Shown: positions 1 through 7,932 of the stretch, one piece after another
Layout: each line of letters opens with the position of its first letter
Position numbering within the stretch: the first letter of the stretch is position 1
Assembly (NCBI GenBank): GCA_017647065.1
Contig: JAGCLI010000172.1
Location: 1 to 11,287, forward strand
DNA: 11,287 bases
From: Bacteroidales bacterium
Lineage (GTDB): Bacteria > Bacteroidota > Bacteroidia > Bacteroidales > P3
Reading direction: 5' to 3'
Program-made: the position numbers and the translations under genes
The notes under the pieces: generated by a model
What the model was told of the DNA's origin: nothing
Seen by the model: the letters and a program-made list of their open reading frames with translations, nothing else
Databases searched by the model: none

Positions 1-377
1 AAATTATCTTGTAAAAGTTCTATTTTAAAGAAATTAACTCTATAAGATTTAGATAATAGTCTGCTTCCTATCGGTGCGTTTATTATATGTGTCTTTGAGG
101 TTTTTATGTCTTCGATTTTTATTTTTGTTAGTGGGAGAGTAGTGTATAAGGGTTTTGATTTAGTGAGTACGAAATATTCCTCTGAGGAAATTTTTATGTA
201 TTGCTTTCTGCTAATCCAACCCTCGTAGTTATCAAAAGAGAGTTTTATAAATGCCCAATTTTCATCTTCTTTGAGAATTGTGAAAGTGTCGCCAAAAATT
301 AATTGAGATATTTGTTCAGAACTCTCCTTTGCCTCATTTCTTAAAGCAACGACAGATAGCAAACATAATCCATACAT
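1..377 (-). CDS. NlpC/P60-type cell-wall hydrolase, N-terminal SH3 part (truncated by window edge)
   Basis: The frame is open from an ATG at 377 to the window edge, giving 125 codons without a stop. It begins MYGLCLLSVVALRNEAKESS, followed by a FGDTFTIL stretch, a W at residue 45 and a YEGWIS motif. This pattern is the bacterial SH3 domain that precedes the NlpC/P60 (C40) cysteine peptidase domain in Bacteroidota gamma-D-glutamyl-diamino-acid endopeptidases, which cut peptidoglycan stem peptides. The catalytic Cys/His domain would lie beyond position 1 and is not seen, so the enzyme call is inferred from the N-terminal domain. No clear signal peptide is present, so it may act on recycled muropeptides in the cytoplasm or periplasm. 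It starts 5 bases after the stop of the DUF4294 gene and may be co-transcribed with it, but it also has a possible promoter inside that gene. An ATG at 373 is in another frame and was not used. Confidence 0.8.
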   Translation of the reverse strand, partial: MYGLCLLSVVALRNEAKESSEQISQLIFGDTFTILKEDENWAFIKLSFDNYEGWISRKQYIKISSEEYFVLTKSKPLYTTLPLTKIKIEDIKTSKTHIINAPIGSRLLSKSYRVNFFKIELLQDN

Positions 378-382
378 ATTAT

Positions 383-967
383 TTATATCTTTTTTGTTTC
401 TATTGCAAAGATAATTCTTTCTATCATTCTATCTTCGGAGTTGTTTACAGGGTCATATTTTGAGCGAAGATTGTATCCGAAGATTTTTCCAAGTGTTTGA
501 TAAAATGCTGCTTGGAAACTTCCTCTTAAATCTTTGACCAAAGCGTAAGAATCGCTACCTGTTTCTCGGTCAATCAATCGTATTAGGATTTTGCCTTGTG
601 CTTTGTTTAGTTTTTTTAGTTTTGGACCAAATTTATTTTCAATATCTGTTTCTGCTTGTTTCATTATCTTTTTTCTTTGCGAATCGTTTTTAGCAGATTT
701 TAAAACAAGGGTATAACTATCTAATAAACGGCCAGCTTCTTTGGCATAAGGATAGACAGCTTTGACGTTTTTTATGAGTTTTTTGTATTTTTTCTTTTCT
801 GCAGCTGTAAGAGGACAAACATATCCTGTTACTTTTACGGTGTTGAGATATGCCATTGGAATGGTATCTCCTTGATAGATTGTTCCAAAAACGACATATC
901 CATCGCTTACTTGTGATTTTGCAAAGTAGCTAACTAAAAGAAATAAGATTATTAAGGTCTTTTTCAT
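383..967 (-). CDS. DUF4294 family exported protein, function unknown
   Basis: This 194-residue protein starts with a signal peptide (MKKTLIILFLLVSYFAKSQ, probable cleavage near residues 18-19), so it is exported to the periplasm or envelope. The mature part is lysine-rich and mostly helical in appearance. It carries the blocks that mark DUF4294: YPYAKEAGRLL at 72-82, LIDRETG at 131-137, KDLRG at 145-149 and a C-terminal SKYDP at 169-173. The family is found in Bacteroidota and I know of no assigned function. The conserved RETG and KDLRG charged motifs suggest a binding or catalytic site, but this is inference. The ATG is 2 bases after the clpX stop and its stop is 5 bases before the NlpC/P60-type gene, so it sits in one transcription unit with protein quality control and wall turnover genes. 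Confidence 0.88.
   Translation of the reverse strand: MKKTLIILFLLVSYFAKSQVSDGYVVFGTIYQGDTIPMAYLNTVKVTGYVCPLTAAEKKKYKKLIKNVKAVYPYAKEAGRLLDSYTLVLKSAKNDSQRKKIMKQAETDIENKFGPKLKKLNKAQGKILIRLIDRETGSDSYALVKDLRGSFQAAFYQTLGKIFGYNLRSKYDPVNNSEDRMIERIIFAIETKKI
406..413 (-). promoter_or_regulatory. Candidate -7 box (TATCTTTG) before the NlpC/P60-type gene
   Basis: The minus strand reads TATCTTTGC, an exact match to the Bacteroidota -7 consensus TAnnTTTG, ending 28 bases before the ATG at 377. It lies inside the last codons of the DUF4294 gene. No convincing TTG -33 element is seen 17-23 bases upstream, so this may be a weak internal promoter or a chance match. Confidence 0.35.
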
Positions 968-969
968 TT

Positions 970-2205
970 CTAAAATTTGTCTTTATGTTTTTCAATTTGC
1001 GATTGAGCGTATTTTTTTGTGATAACAAATTCTTTTGTCTTGCTTCCTGGAAGTTCAAACATCAATTCTGTCATCACACTCTCTACAATTCCTCTCAATC
1101 CTCTTGCTCCAAGACTGTGTTTTTCTGCAATCTCTACAAAATAGTCTAAGGCGTCTTCTTTAAAACTTAATTTTACTCCGTCAATCTCTAAAAGTTTTAT
1201 GTATTGTTTGATTAAAGAGTTTTTAGGTTCGGTAAGTATTCTTTTTAATGCTTCTTTGTCTAATGCGTCTAAGTGAGTTAGTACAGGAAAACGTCCAATC
1301 AACTCTGGAATTAAACCAAAACTCTTCAAATCTTGTGGTTGTACATATTTTATTAAATCTTTTTCTTCTACTTTTTTGCGATTTTCCGATGCGGAATAAC
1401 CAATGGTATTGGAATTAAGACGAAGTGCTATTTTCTTTTCCAAAGAATTGAATGCACCTGAGGCAATAAATAAAATATTTCTTGTATCTACTTGAATGTA
1501 TTTTTGGTCAGGGTGTTTTCTTCCTCCTTGTGGTGGAACGTTTACGATTGTTCCTTCCAATAGTTTTAATAATGCTTGTTGCACTCCTTCACCACTTACG
1601 TCTCTTGTTATGGAAGGATTATCGCTTTTTCTTGCAATTTTGTCTATTTCATCAATAAAGACAATTCCTCTACATGCTTTTTCTACATTATAGTCTGCTG
1701 CTTGTAGTAAACGTGTAAGAACGGTTTCTACATCTTCTCCTACGTATCCTGCTTCTGTAAGAACGGTTGCGTCTGCTATGCAAAAAGGAACATCTAATAA
1801 GCGAGCGATTGTGCGTGCTAAAAGAGTTTTTCCTGTTCCTGTTTGACCTACCATTATGATGTTTGATTTTTCTATTTCAACATCGTCTTTGTCTTCGTTG
1901 GAATGAAAGTATTTCAATCTTTTGTAGTGATTGTAAACTGCAACTGATAGAACGCGTTTTGCTTCGTCTTGTCCTATTACATATTGGTCAAGATATGCTT
2001 TTATTTGAGAAGGTGTTTTTATGTTATAACTATCAACTTCTTTTTTTGATTGCTTGTTTTTTTGTTCTTTTGCTATATCGTTCAAAGCGTTTGCACAATC
2101 TATGCAAACGCCTTGAAGACCTAATTCTGATTTAATCATTAAAGGAACTTGTCCTTCACTTCTTCCACAAAAGATACAGTATATTTTTGAATTTTTTTCT
2201 TTCAT
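970..2205 (-). CDS. clpX: ATP-dependent Clp protease ATP-binding subunit ClpX
   Basis: ClpX is the AAA+ hexameric unfoldase that recognises tagged or damaged proteins in the cytoplasm and feeds them into the ClpP peptidase. The 411-residue length is normal. In order: a zinc-binding domain with CxxC pairs at 10-13 and 34-37; Walker A GQTGTGKT at 120-127; pore-1 loop GYVG at 153-156; Walker B IVFIDE at 181-186; pore-2 RKH at 229-231; the ClpP-docking loop with IGY at 268-270; the arginine finger in GRF (R305); and sensor-2 GAR at 366-368. All key residues are present. The docking tripeptide is IGY rather than the textbook IGF, a conservative change. The zinc domain separates ClpX from the related HslU. 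The gene lies 9 bases after the MFS transporter and 2 bases before DUF4294; clpP and tig, frequent neighbours of clpX in bacteria, are not in the window. Confidence 0.98.
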   Translation of the reverse strand: MKEKNSKIYCIFCGRSEGQVPLMIKSELGLQGVCIDCANALNDIAKEQKNKQSKKEVDSYNIKTPSQIKAYLDQYVIGQDEAKRVLSVAVYNHYKRLKYFHSNEDKDDVEIEKSNIIMVGQTGTGKTLLARTIARLLDVPFCIADATVLTEAGYVGEDVETVLTRLLQAADYNVEKACRGIVFIDEIDKIARKSDNPSITRDVSGEGVQQALLKLLEGTIVNVPPQGGRKHPDQKYIQVDTRNILFIASGAFNSLEKKIALRLNSNTIGYSASENRKKVEEKDLIKYVQPQDLKSFGLIPELIGRFPVLTHLDALDKEALKRILTEPKNSLIKQYIKLLEIDGVKLSFKEDALDYFVEIAEKHSLGARGLRGIVESVMTELMFELPGSKTKEFVITKKYAQSQIEKHKDKF

Positions 2206-2214
2206 TTCTAAGAA

Positions 2215-3465
2215 TTATTCTTTGTTTTTACCTACTTTATGTCCCCAAAGAGAGAAATAGAATATCATTGCATAACAAGGAAGCATCATTATATAAGGTA
2301 GTTGTCTGTTTCCGTCTAATAAATCTACAAAACTTCCATATAATAATGGTAAAACTGCTCCACCAGCAATAGCCATAATCAATAAAGCAGAGGCAAGAGC
2401 GGTGTGAGAGCCAAGTTTGTCGATTGATAATGGCCAAATTGCAGGCCACATCATTGCATGTGCAAAACTCAATAGTATGATAAATATGATAGAGGTCATT
2501 CCTTGTGTAATTATTGCAAAGGTTGCAAATACAAATCCTAAGATTGCTGATAGTGCAAGGGCTTGTGATTGATTGATTCTTTTTGGTACAAGGAATATTC
2601 CTAAGATATAACCTATTGTAAGTGCAATTAAACTAAATGTTCCTAACTTTGGTGCTATTGTTTTTGATATTCCTTGTGTTTCGGCATATAATCCTAAGGT
2701 GTCTATCGCGATTACTTCAACTCCAACGTATAAGAATAATGTTAAAACGCCTAACCAAAGGTATGGAATTCTGAATATGGATTTTTGAGTTTTGTCTTTT
2801 TGTGTTTCATCTTCGTTTTCAACTTTTGGAAGTTTTGCTAACATAACCATTAACGCTAAAAGACATAATAAGGTTGTGATAACAATATAAGGAGTTTTAA
2901 TTCTCATTGCTAAAAGGTCTAATTGTGCGTCTTTTTCTGCTCCTGCTAAATTTGCAATGTTTGATGTTATTTCGTCCATGCCTGAGAATAAAACACTACT
3001 GATTAGCAAAATACCTATCATTCCAGCTATTTTGTTAAACAATCCCATAATAGACATTCTTGTTGCTGCTGATTCTATCGGTCCAAGTATGGTAACGTAT
3101 GGATTAACTGCTGTTTGTAACAAGGCAAGTCCTGTACCTTGAATGAATAAACCTACTAAAAACATCATATAATCTCTACCTTGTGCAGCAGGAATAAAGA
3201 GTATTGAACCTATTGCCATAACAAGTAGTCCTAAACTCATACCTTTTGCAAATCCTGTCTTTTTTAATATCCACGAAGAAGGAATTGACATTACAAAATA
3301 AGAAATGTAGAATGCAAATGTTACCCAATATGCTTGTGAGTCGGGAAGTTCGCACGCAGTTTTTAAGAATGGGATAAGTAAGCTGTTTAACCAAGTTACA
3401 AACCCAAATACAAAATACAATAAGCCTATTACTGTAAGACTAAAAACGTAACTATTTTTTTTCAT
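2215..3465 (-). CDS. Sugar MFS transporter, FucP/GluP-like family
   Basis: A 416-residue inner-membrane permease with about twelve hydrophobic segments and a charged central loop around residues 212-230. Family marks are GFVTWLNSLLIPFLK at 21-35, a QTAVNPYVTILGP block at 117-129 and GLFNKIAG at 141-148. These match the fucose/glucose/galactose:H+ symporter group of the major facilitator superfamily. E131 aligns with the essential Glu135 of E. coli FucP. The position of FucP Asp46 appears to be S28 here, so the proton-coupling or substrate details probably differ from FucP. The actual sugar (glucose, galactose, fucose, N-acetylglucosamine or another) cannot be read from the sequence. A candidate promoter lies just upstream, and clpX follows after 9 bases, so this gene may head the operon continuing through clpX. 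Confidence 0.9.
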   Translation of the reverse strand: MKKNSYVFSLTVIGLLYFVFGFVTWLNSLLIPFLKTACELPDSQAYWVTFAFYISYFVMSIPSSWILKKTGFAKGMSLGLLVMAIGSILFIPAAQGRDYMMFLVGLFIQGTGLALLQTAVNPYVTILGPIESAATRMSIMGLFNKIAGMIGILLISSVLFSGMDEITSNIANLAGAEKDAQLDLLAMRIKTPYIVITTLLCLLALMVMLAKLPKVENEDETQKDKTQKSIFRIPYLWLGVLTLFLYVGVEVIAIDTLGLYAETQGISKTIAPKLGTFSLIALTIGYILGIFLVPKRINQSQALALSAILGFVFATFAIITQGMTSIIFIILLSFAHAMMWPAIWPLSIDKLGSHTALASALLIMAIAGGAVLPLLYGSFVDLLDGNRQLPYIMMLPCYAMIFYFSLWGHKVGKNKE

Positions 3466-3485
3466 ATTAACATTTTTTTAATTTG

Positions 3486-3514
3486 CAAAAATAATAATTA
3501 AAATGGATATCCAA
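3486..3514 (-). promoter_or_regulatory. Candidate promoter of the MFS transporter–clpX unit
   Basis: On the minus strand TATTTTTG (3493 to 3486) fits the -7 consensus TAnnTTTG, and a TTG at 3514-3512 lies 18 bases upstream, within the 17-23 base spacing known for Bacteroidota. The -33 element falls inside the last codons of the TamL-like gene. The box ends about 20 bases before the ATG at 3465, implying a short leader. The A/T-rich setting makes chance matches possible. Confidence 0.5.
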
Positions 3515-5903
3515 TACCAAATTGTAATTGTAAGTCTTTAAATTGAGTATCTTTTATTACCCATCGAGCATTTTCTGCTTTGGAAGGGTCATGTAGTTTC
3601 ATTGCCAAATCTAAACGTATAATCAAGAATTGAATGTTAAGTCTAAGACCTAAACCTCCTCCAATAGCAAATTCTTTATAAAAATCTTTAAACTCAAATT
3701 GTCCGTTTTCAAATCCTTTTTGTTCATTTATTGTCCAAATGTTTCCAATGTCAATAAATGTTGCTCCTTCAAAAATTCCACTTATAGGAAAACGATATTC
3801 AACATTTCCACCTATTGCAATATCTCCTGCTCTGTCAAATCTCAATGCTGATTGAGGAGAACTGCTTCCTGGTCCTAATTCTCTTAACTGCCATGCTCTA
3901 TTGTTATTTGCTCCTCCTGCGAAGAAACTCTTTTCGTATGGCAGACTATTTGCATTGCCATAATAGTATCCACAACCAGAAAAAAATCTTGCAACCAAGC
4001 TACTTTTTTCGTTTAAATAGAAATATCTTATGAAATCAAAGTCTGCTCTAACGTATTGTGAATACGGAATATTGAAAACCTCATATTGTCCGTTATCATT
4101 CTTTGATTGTTTGAAAACATTGCTTAGTAAATATAAAAAGTTTCCTGCTGCTTCTATATTTGTTCTAATGTAATTGAAGTTACTTCTTTTGTCAAGGTCT
4201 TGTCCATTGTAAGAAAAACTAAATCTTGTGTCCATAACCATGTGGTCGGTCATTTGATATTGTATTCTTTTGTCTAAACTTTGAATTAAATTGTTATAAC
4301 TATCATCAGTTATCTCTAAATCGACATAGTTTACTTCCAATGGAATAAACGAAAACATATTATGATTGCTTGTACGCCAAGAATATTCATAATTTAATGT
4401 AGAAATATTTCTATCAAAGTAAGTTCTTTTTTGAGTATTGAATGCCATTCTCAAAGAAGTGTGAGGACGGAAATTCATAGAGTAGAAATTAGTGCTAAAA
4501 GGTGCTAAGAAACGTGGTAATTCTATTCCAAAATCAAATCCAAATTCAAAGGCATTGAAAAAACTCCAACGATTGTCTCCTTTATTGGAGAAAATATCGC
4601 TACGAACCTCTGCCGCTAACTTGATATTTGTAGAAAAAATCTCTGCACCCTTAAAAAGATTGTTGTGAGAGAATCCAAAATTTAATTCAGACCCAAGAGT
4701 AGAGGTGTTTTGTATGTTTAAACTATTGTTAGCGTTAGAAAAATTAAACTCAAAGGAGCTTGTAAGGTTTATAGGTTTTGCCATAGAAAGCCTAATCAAA
4801 CAATCTAATGATAAAGTGTCTTCTTGTGTTTTTGTTTCTGTAGGTAGAAATGAAATATCGATATATTTAAAGTTTTGAAGTTGAGATAAAGCTGCAAAAG
4901 TGTTCTTTGCCAAAGTAGGAGAGAAAAGATTACCTTTTTGTAATAAAATACTTCGAGCAATAGGTTTATCTTTAATTGATTGATGCTGACTCCTGATAAA
5001 GTAAAGTATAGAACCATGTGATCTTTTTTGTTGTTGATGAAATACAATCGAAGTATCAATAGGAGGAGTGTAAAGAGATGAGGTAGAAGGGTAGTAATCA
5101 GGATAAACAAACACTTTGTTGATTTTATAAGGTTTATGAGTAGATTCCACAATAGTATCATTCTCCATTTTATATGGAGGATTGATAATCATTTCTATAT
5201 TAAGGGCATTAGAATTTAAGTTCGTATCAATAGCAAATTCTATATAACTTTCATTAAACGCAAAATAACCCTTACTTCTTAAATCAGCGGCAACCTCTGT
5301 TCTTATTTCCTTTAATATATCTTCATCATAGTAATCTCCTTTCTTTACTTTATTCAAATATTTCAAAGAAATAATTTCTTCTTTCAAAGAATTATTTTTT
5401 GCAAACAAAGAAAAATTATTGATTTTGTAACGAGATGGAATTTCAACTTTATAAACCACATTACGCCTTTTTTTGTATGTTGTCCAAGGAGCATACCATC
5501 TTCTAACCAATGTAAGACTATCTTTAACCCTTGCATTGAAAACTCCCTTAGAATTAAGGTATATTTTCATGTCCTCAACAGAGTTTCTTGTGAGTTTGTG
5601 GTTTATCTCAACGGGTTTTGAACCTAATGTTCTAAAAACTCTTCTTGAAAGAAAATTTATAGAGTCAATATCTCCTACTTCAGAGAGAGAATAGAAATAC
5701 ATTCCCCATTTAATTCCGAGAAATCTACCATTAGGATCTTGTTTTATTAAGTTTTTTAAGTCGGACTTTTCTATGAGTTTAGAATCGCATTCAACCTTGG
5801 TGTTAGACAAAAGATAACCATCTTCTTTTATAAACTTGGAAGGTGCACAAGATGAAAAGAAGAGTATTATTAACAACAGATAGATGTAATTCTTTGTTTT
5901 CAT
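3498..5903 (-). CDS. tamL: TamL-like outer-membrane Omp85 lipoprotein
   Basis: An 801-residue protein of the BamA/TamA (Omp85) superfamily, involved in outer-membrane protein insertion or envelope homeostasis. The N-terminus is a lipoprotein signal ending FFSSC, with C19 the likely lipidated residue. This lipid anchor distinguishes the Bacteroidota TamL form from TamA. Residues about 30-370 form the periplasmic part with POTRA-like repeats (for example DILKEIRTEVAADLRSKGYF around 195-214). Residues about 375-801 form the beta-barrel with alternating aromatic strands and the terminal phenylalanine (GIGYPF) expected for barrel assembly. The Omp85 loop-6 signature, normally VRGF, appears as NRAW at 668-671, keeping the essential arginine (R669). 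The ATG is 1 base after the waaA stop, so the two genes are probably translationally linked. A tamB-type partner is not in the window. The TamL assignment rests on the lipobox plus RAW motif. Confidence 0.88.
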   Translation of the reverse strand: MKTKNYIYLLLIILFFSSCAPSKFIKEDGYLLSNTKVECDSKLIEKSDLKNLIKQDPNGRFLGIKWGMYFYSLSEVGDIDSINFLSRRVFRTLGSKPVEINHKLTRNSVEDMKIYLNSKGVFNARVKDSLTLVRRWYAPWTTYKKRRNVVYKVEIPSRYKINNFSLFAKNNSLKEEIISLKYLNKVKKGDYYDEDILKEIRTEVAADLRSKGYFAFNESYIEFAIDTNLNSNALNIEMIINPPYKMENDTIVESTHKPYKINKVFVYPDYYPSTSSLYTPPIDTSIVFHQQQKRSHGSILYFIRSQHQSIKDKPIARSILLQKGNLFSPTLAKNTFAALSQLQNFKYIDISFLPTETKTQEDTLSLDCLIRLSMAKPINLTSSFEFNFSNANNSLNIQNTSTLGSELNFGFSHNNLFKGAEIFSTNIKLAAEVRSDIFSNKGDNRWSFFNAFEFGFDFGIELPRFLAPFSTNFYSMNFRPHTSLRMAFNTQKRTYFDRNISTLNYEYSWRTSNHNMFSFIPLEVNYVDLEITDDSYNNLIQSLDKRIQYQMTDHMVMDTRFSFSYNGQDLDKRSNFNYIRTNIEAAGNFLYLLSNVFKQSKNDNGQYEVFNIPYSQYVRADFDFIRYFYLNEKSSLVARFFSGCGYYYGNANSLPYEKSFFAGGANNNRAWQLRELGPGSSSPQSALRFDRAGDIAIGGNVEYRFPISGIFEGATFIDIGNIWTINEQKGFENGQFEFKDFYKEFAIGGGLGLRLNIQFLIIRLDLAMKLHDPSKAENARWVIKDTQFKDLQLQFGIGYPF

Positions 5904-5904
5904 T

Positions 5905-7116
5905 TTAGTTTTTTAAGTGTTCAATAATTTTTTTACAAGCTCCTACTTTCTCTTGCACGTAATTTTTTGAAGCCTTTGCAGATTCTTCGTATTTTTCCTT
6001 ATCACCCAATAGCGAAGAAAGGACTGCTTTTAGTTCTTCCTCATTATTTATGCTATAAGCAGCATTTAGGTCTATTAAATCAATTGCTTCTTGGAATTTA
6101 TGATAGTTCGGTCCAAAGCAAATAGGTTTTCCAAATGTTGCCGCCTCTAATGTATTGTGTATTCCTACTCCAAAACCTCCTCCAATGTAAGCAATATCGC
6201 AATATTGATAAAGATTAGATAATATTCCTATACAGTTGATGATTAGAATATTGCTTTCTTTTTTGTTTTCTGCTAATTCGGAATAGAGAATTGATTTAAG
6301 GAATAGTTCTTGTATTTCGTTTATGTGAGATTGTTCTACAATGTGAGGAGCAATTATTAGTTTTATATCTAAGTCGTTAATCGCTTTTTCAATTATCTTT
6401 TCATCTGCTAACCATGAACTACCTGCTAAAATTATTTTTTTATCTCCTTTACAGAAATTTTCTATATCAGGAAAAGATTTTGCGTTATTTGCAATTGTCA
6501 TTACTCTATCAAATCGTGTATCTCCACTAATAGTAATGTTTTTATAACCGATTTTGTTCAGTAGGGTAGCGGTTTGCTGATTTTGCACAAAGAAATGCTC
6601 AAAGTTTTTTAATTGTTTTGCAAACCATTTGCCGTACCATGTGAAGAAATATTGATTTTCTCTAAGTATTAGTGAGACTTGAAATAACCTTTTGCCTTTT
6701 AGTGCAGAGATGTAGTTGTACCAAAATTCATATTTTATGAAAAAAACTAAATCAGGATTAACTATCTCAACAAATTTCTTTGCATTCTTTCTTGTGTCGT
6801 TAGGAAGGTAAACTATATAATCTGCTAAGGAATAATTTTTCTTTGCTTCGTATCCAGAAGGGGAGTAAAACGAAAGTAATATTTTGTGATTAGGAAAATG
6901 TTTTTTTACCTCTTCAAGTAAAGGGCGTCCTTGCTCAAATTCTCCTAATGAAGCACAATGAAACCACGCAATTTTGTCGTTTTGATTTATGTTTTTTAGT
7001 TTGTCAAAGCATTCCTTTTGTCCTTTTAACATTGTTTTTATTTTTTTGTTAAAAGGACAGATAAGGTGAAGTATGCCTATGTAAAGATAAATAAAGATGT
7101 TGTATAAAAATCTCAT
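5905..7116 (-). CDS. waaA: 3-deoxy-D-manno-octulosonic acid (Kdo) transferase
   Basis: WaaA (KdtA, family GT30) transfers Kdo from CMP-Kdo to a lipid A precursor at the cytoplasmic face of the inner membrane, starting the LPS core. The 403-residue length fits. A hydrophobic N-terminal anchor covers about residues 1-20. The acceptor-side block HCASLGEFEQG at 53-63 contains the expected catalytic base, E59. Further family motifs are KYEFWYN at 129-135 (E. coli-type ETELWPN), GDTRFDR at 198-204, and the CMP-Kdo-binding C-terminal block IGGGFG at 311-316, HNTLE at 320-324 and GPNYHKF at 335-341. All are intact. Whether it adds one or two Kdo units cannot be told from the sequence. It lies 10 bases after the barrel-protein gene and 1 base before the TamL-like gene, within an envelope-assembly run of genes. 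Confidence 0.96.
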   Translation of the reverse strand: MRFLYNIFIYLYIGILHLICPFNKKIKTMLKGQKECFDKLKNINQNDKIAWFHCASLGEFEQGRPLLEEVKKHFPNHKILLSFYSPSGYEAKKNYSLADYIVYLPNDTRKNAKKFVEIVNPDLVFFIKYEFWYNYISALKGKRLFQVSLILRENQYFFTWYGKWFAKQLKNFEHFFVQNQQTATLLNKIGYKNITISGDTRFDRVMTIANNAKSFPDIENFCKGDKKIILAGSSWLADEKIIEKAINDLDIKLIIAPHIVEQSHINEIQELFLKSILYSELAENKKESNILIINCIGILSNLYQYCDIAYIGGGFGVGIHNTLEAATFGKPICFGPNYHKFQEAIDLIDLNAAYSINNEEELKAVLSSLLGDKEKYEESAKASKNYVQEKVGACKKIIEHLKN

Positions 7117-7126
7117 GGTTTAAATT

Positions 7127-7918
7127 TTAGTAGTAAATTTTATCGGCATCTCGTCCATAGAAAGGAAACATCCAACCTATTTTTAATGTAAACATTCCAT
7201 CGTAATAAAGTTTGTTATCTCCACCTCGTAAATCAAATTGATATTTTCGAGTCATTTTTGTCCAAGCATTATCTACTTGCAATCCTACATAGAAGTTTGC
7301 AAAGTTTTTTTTGCTCATGTGAATGTAACCTAAAAATCCTGAAACCATTACTCCTCGCATTTGTCTATCGTAGCCTAAGGCGTAATCTCCTTCTATTTGA
7401 GGTGCTTCTGTAAGAGTTGGTTGATAGATTATTTGATGTTGAAGAAAGCCTGCTCCTAAGGTTAGCATCAATCCTGAATTTGGATTAGAAAACCAAAGAG
7501 GTATTACCTTGCCTCCAAAAACAGATAGACTTAAATTTCTATTATATGCAACTACTCCTGCATTTGTACCGTCCATTCCAATAACATAGGGGTCGGAAGT
7601 GTTGGTTAGCATTTCCGATAGTATGTCGTTTTTTATTTTTACGTTGTCCGAGCCAAATTGAAAACCAAATTCACAATAGTAAATCCAGTTTGTTTCTGAT
7701 TTCCAGCCTAAATTAGTATTTATGTTTATGAAAGAGTTGTATCTATTACCCATTTCTCCGAAAGGAAAAGTCCATCCTGCCGATGCGGTGAAGAAAGGGG
7801 TGCTTATTGCTGTGTCTTTTCCTGTTATTACTTCTCTTCTTTCTTGTGCGCTCGTTATTGAGCAAAAGCATAGATTGAAAAGTGTTGCTAATATTAAAAT
7901 CTTTGTTGTCTTTTTCAT
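7127..7918 (-). CDS. Unassigned outer-membrane beta-barrel protein
   Basis: A 263-residue protein with a signal peptide (MKKTTKILILATLFNLCFCS, probable cleavage after TSA at 22-24). The mature part is a series of alternating aromatic/polar strands with turns rich in Gly, Asn and Asp (for example ASAGWTFPFGEMG, LSLSVFGGKVIPLWF, NFYVGLQVDN, FTLKIGWMFPF). It ends in the aromatic pair YY. This is the look of a small outer-membrane barrel of about 8-10 strands. I do not recognise a named family. It does not show the PorP/SprF opening pattern, so I do not call it a T9SS membrane-anchoring partner. It lies 14 bases after the T9SS-exported peptidase gene and 10 bases before waaA, so it is probably co-expressed with both. 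Substrate, partner and role are unknown. Confidence 0.8.
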   Translation of the reverse strand: MKKTTKILILATLFNLCFCSITSAQERREVITGKDTAISTPFFTASAGWTFPFGEMGNRYNSFININTNLGWKSETNWIYYCEFGFQFGSDNVKIKNDILSEMLTNTSDPYVIGMDGTNAGVVAYNRNLSLSVFGGKVIPLWFSNPNSGLMLTLGAGFLQHQIIYQPTLTEAPQIEGDYALGYDRQMRGVMVSGFLGYIHMSKKNFANFYVGLQVDNAWTKMTRKYQFDLRGGDNKLYYDGMFTLKIGWMFPFYGRDADKIYY

Positions 7919-7932
7919 GTTTTATTATATTT

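Noticed and set aside
970..2205. HslU instead of ClpX
   Set aside because: The N-terminal four-cysteine zinc domain is present and the HslU I-domain is absent.
4805..5161. A 118-codon minus-strand frame inside the TamL-like gene
   Set aside because: It is a shifted frame of the longer gene, Leu-rich by base composition, with no independent motifs.
7127..7918. PorP/SprF-type partner of the adjacent T9SS cargo
   Set aside because: The typical PorP/SprF N-terminal motif and length of about 300 residues are absent; adjacency to a cargo gene alone is not enough.
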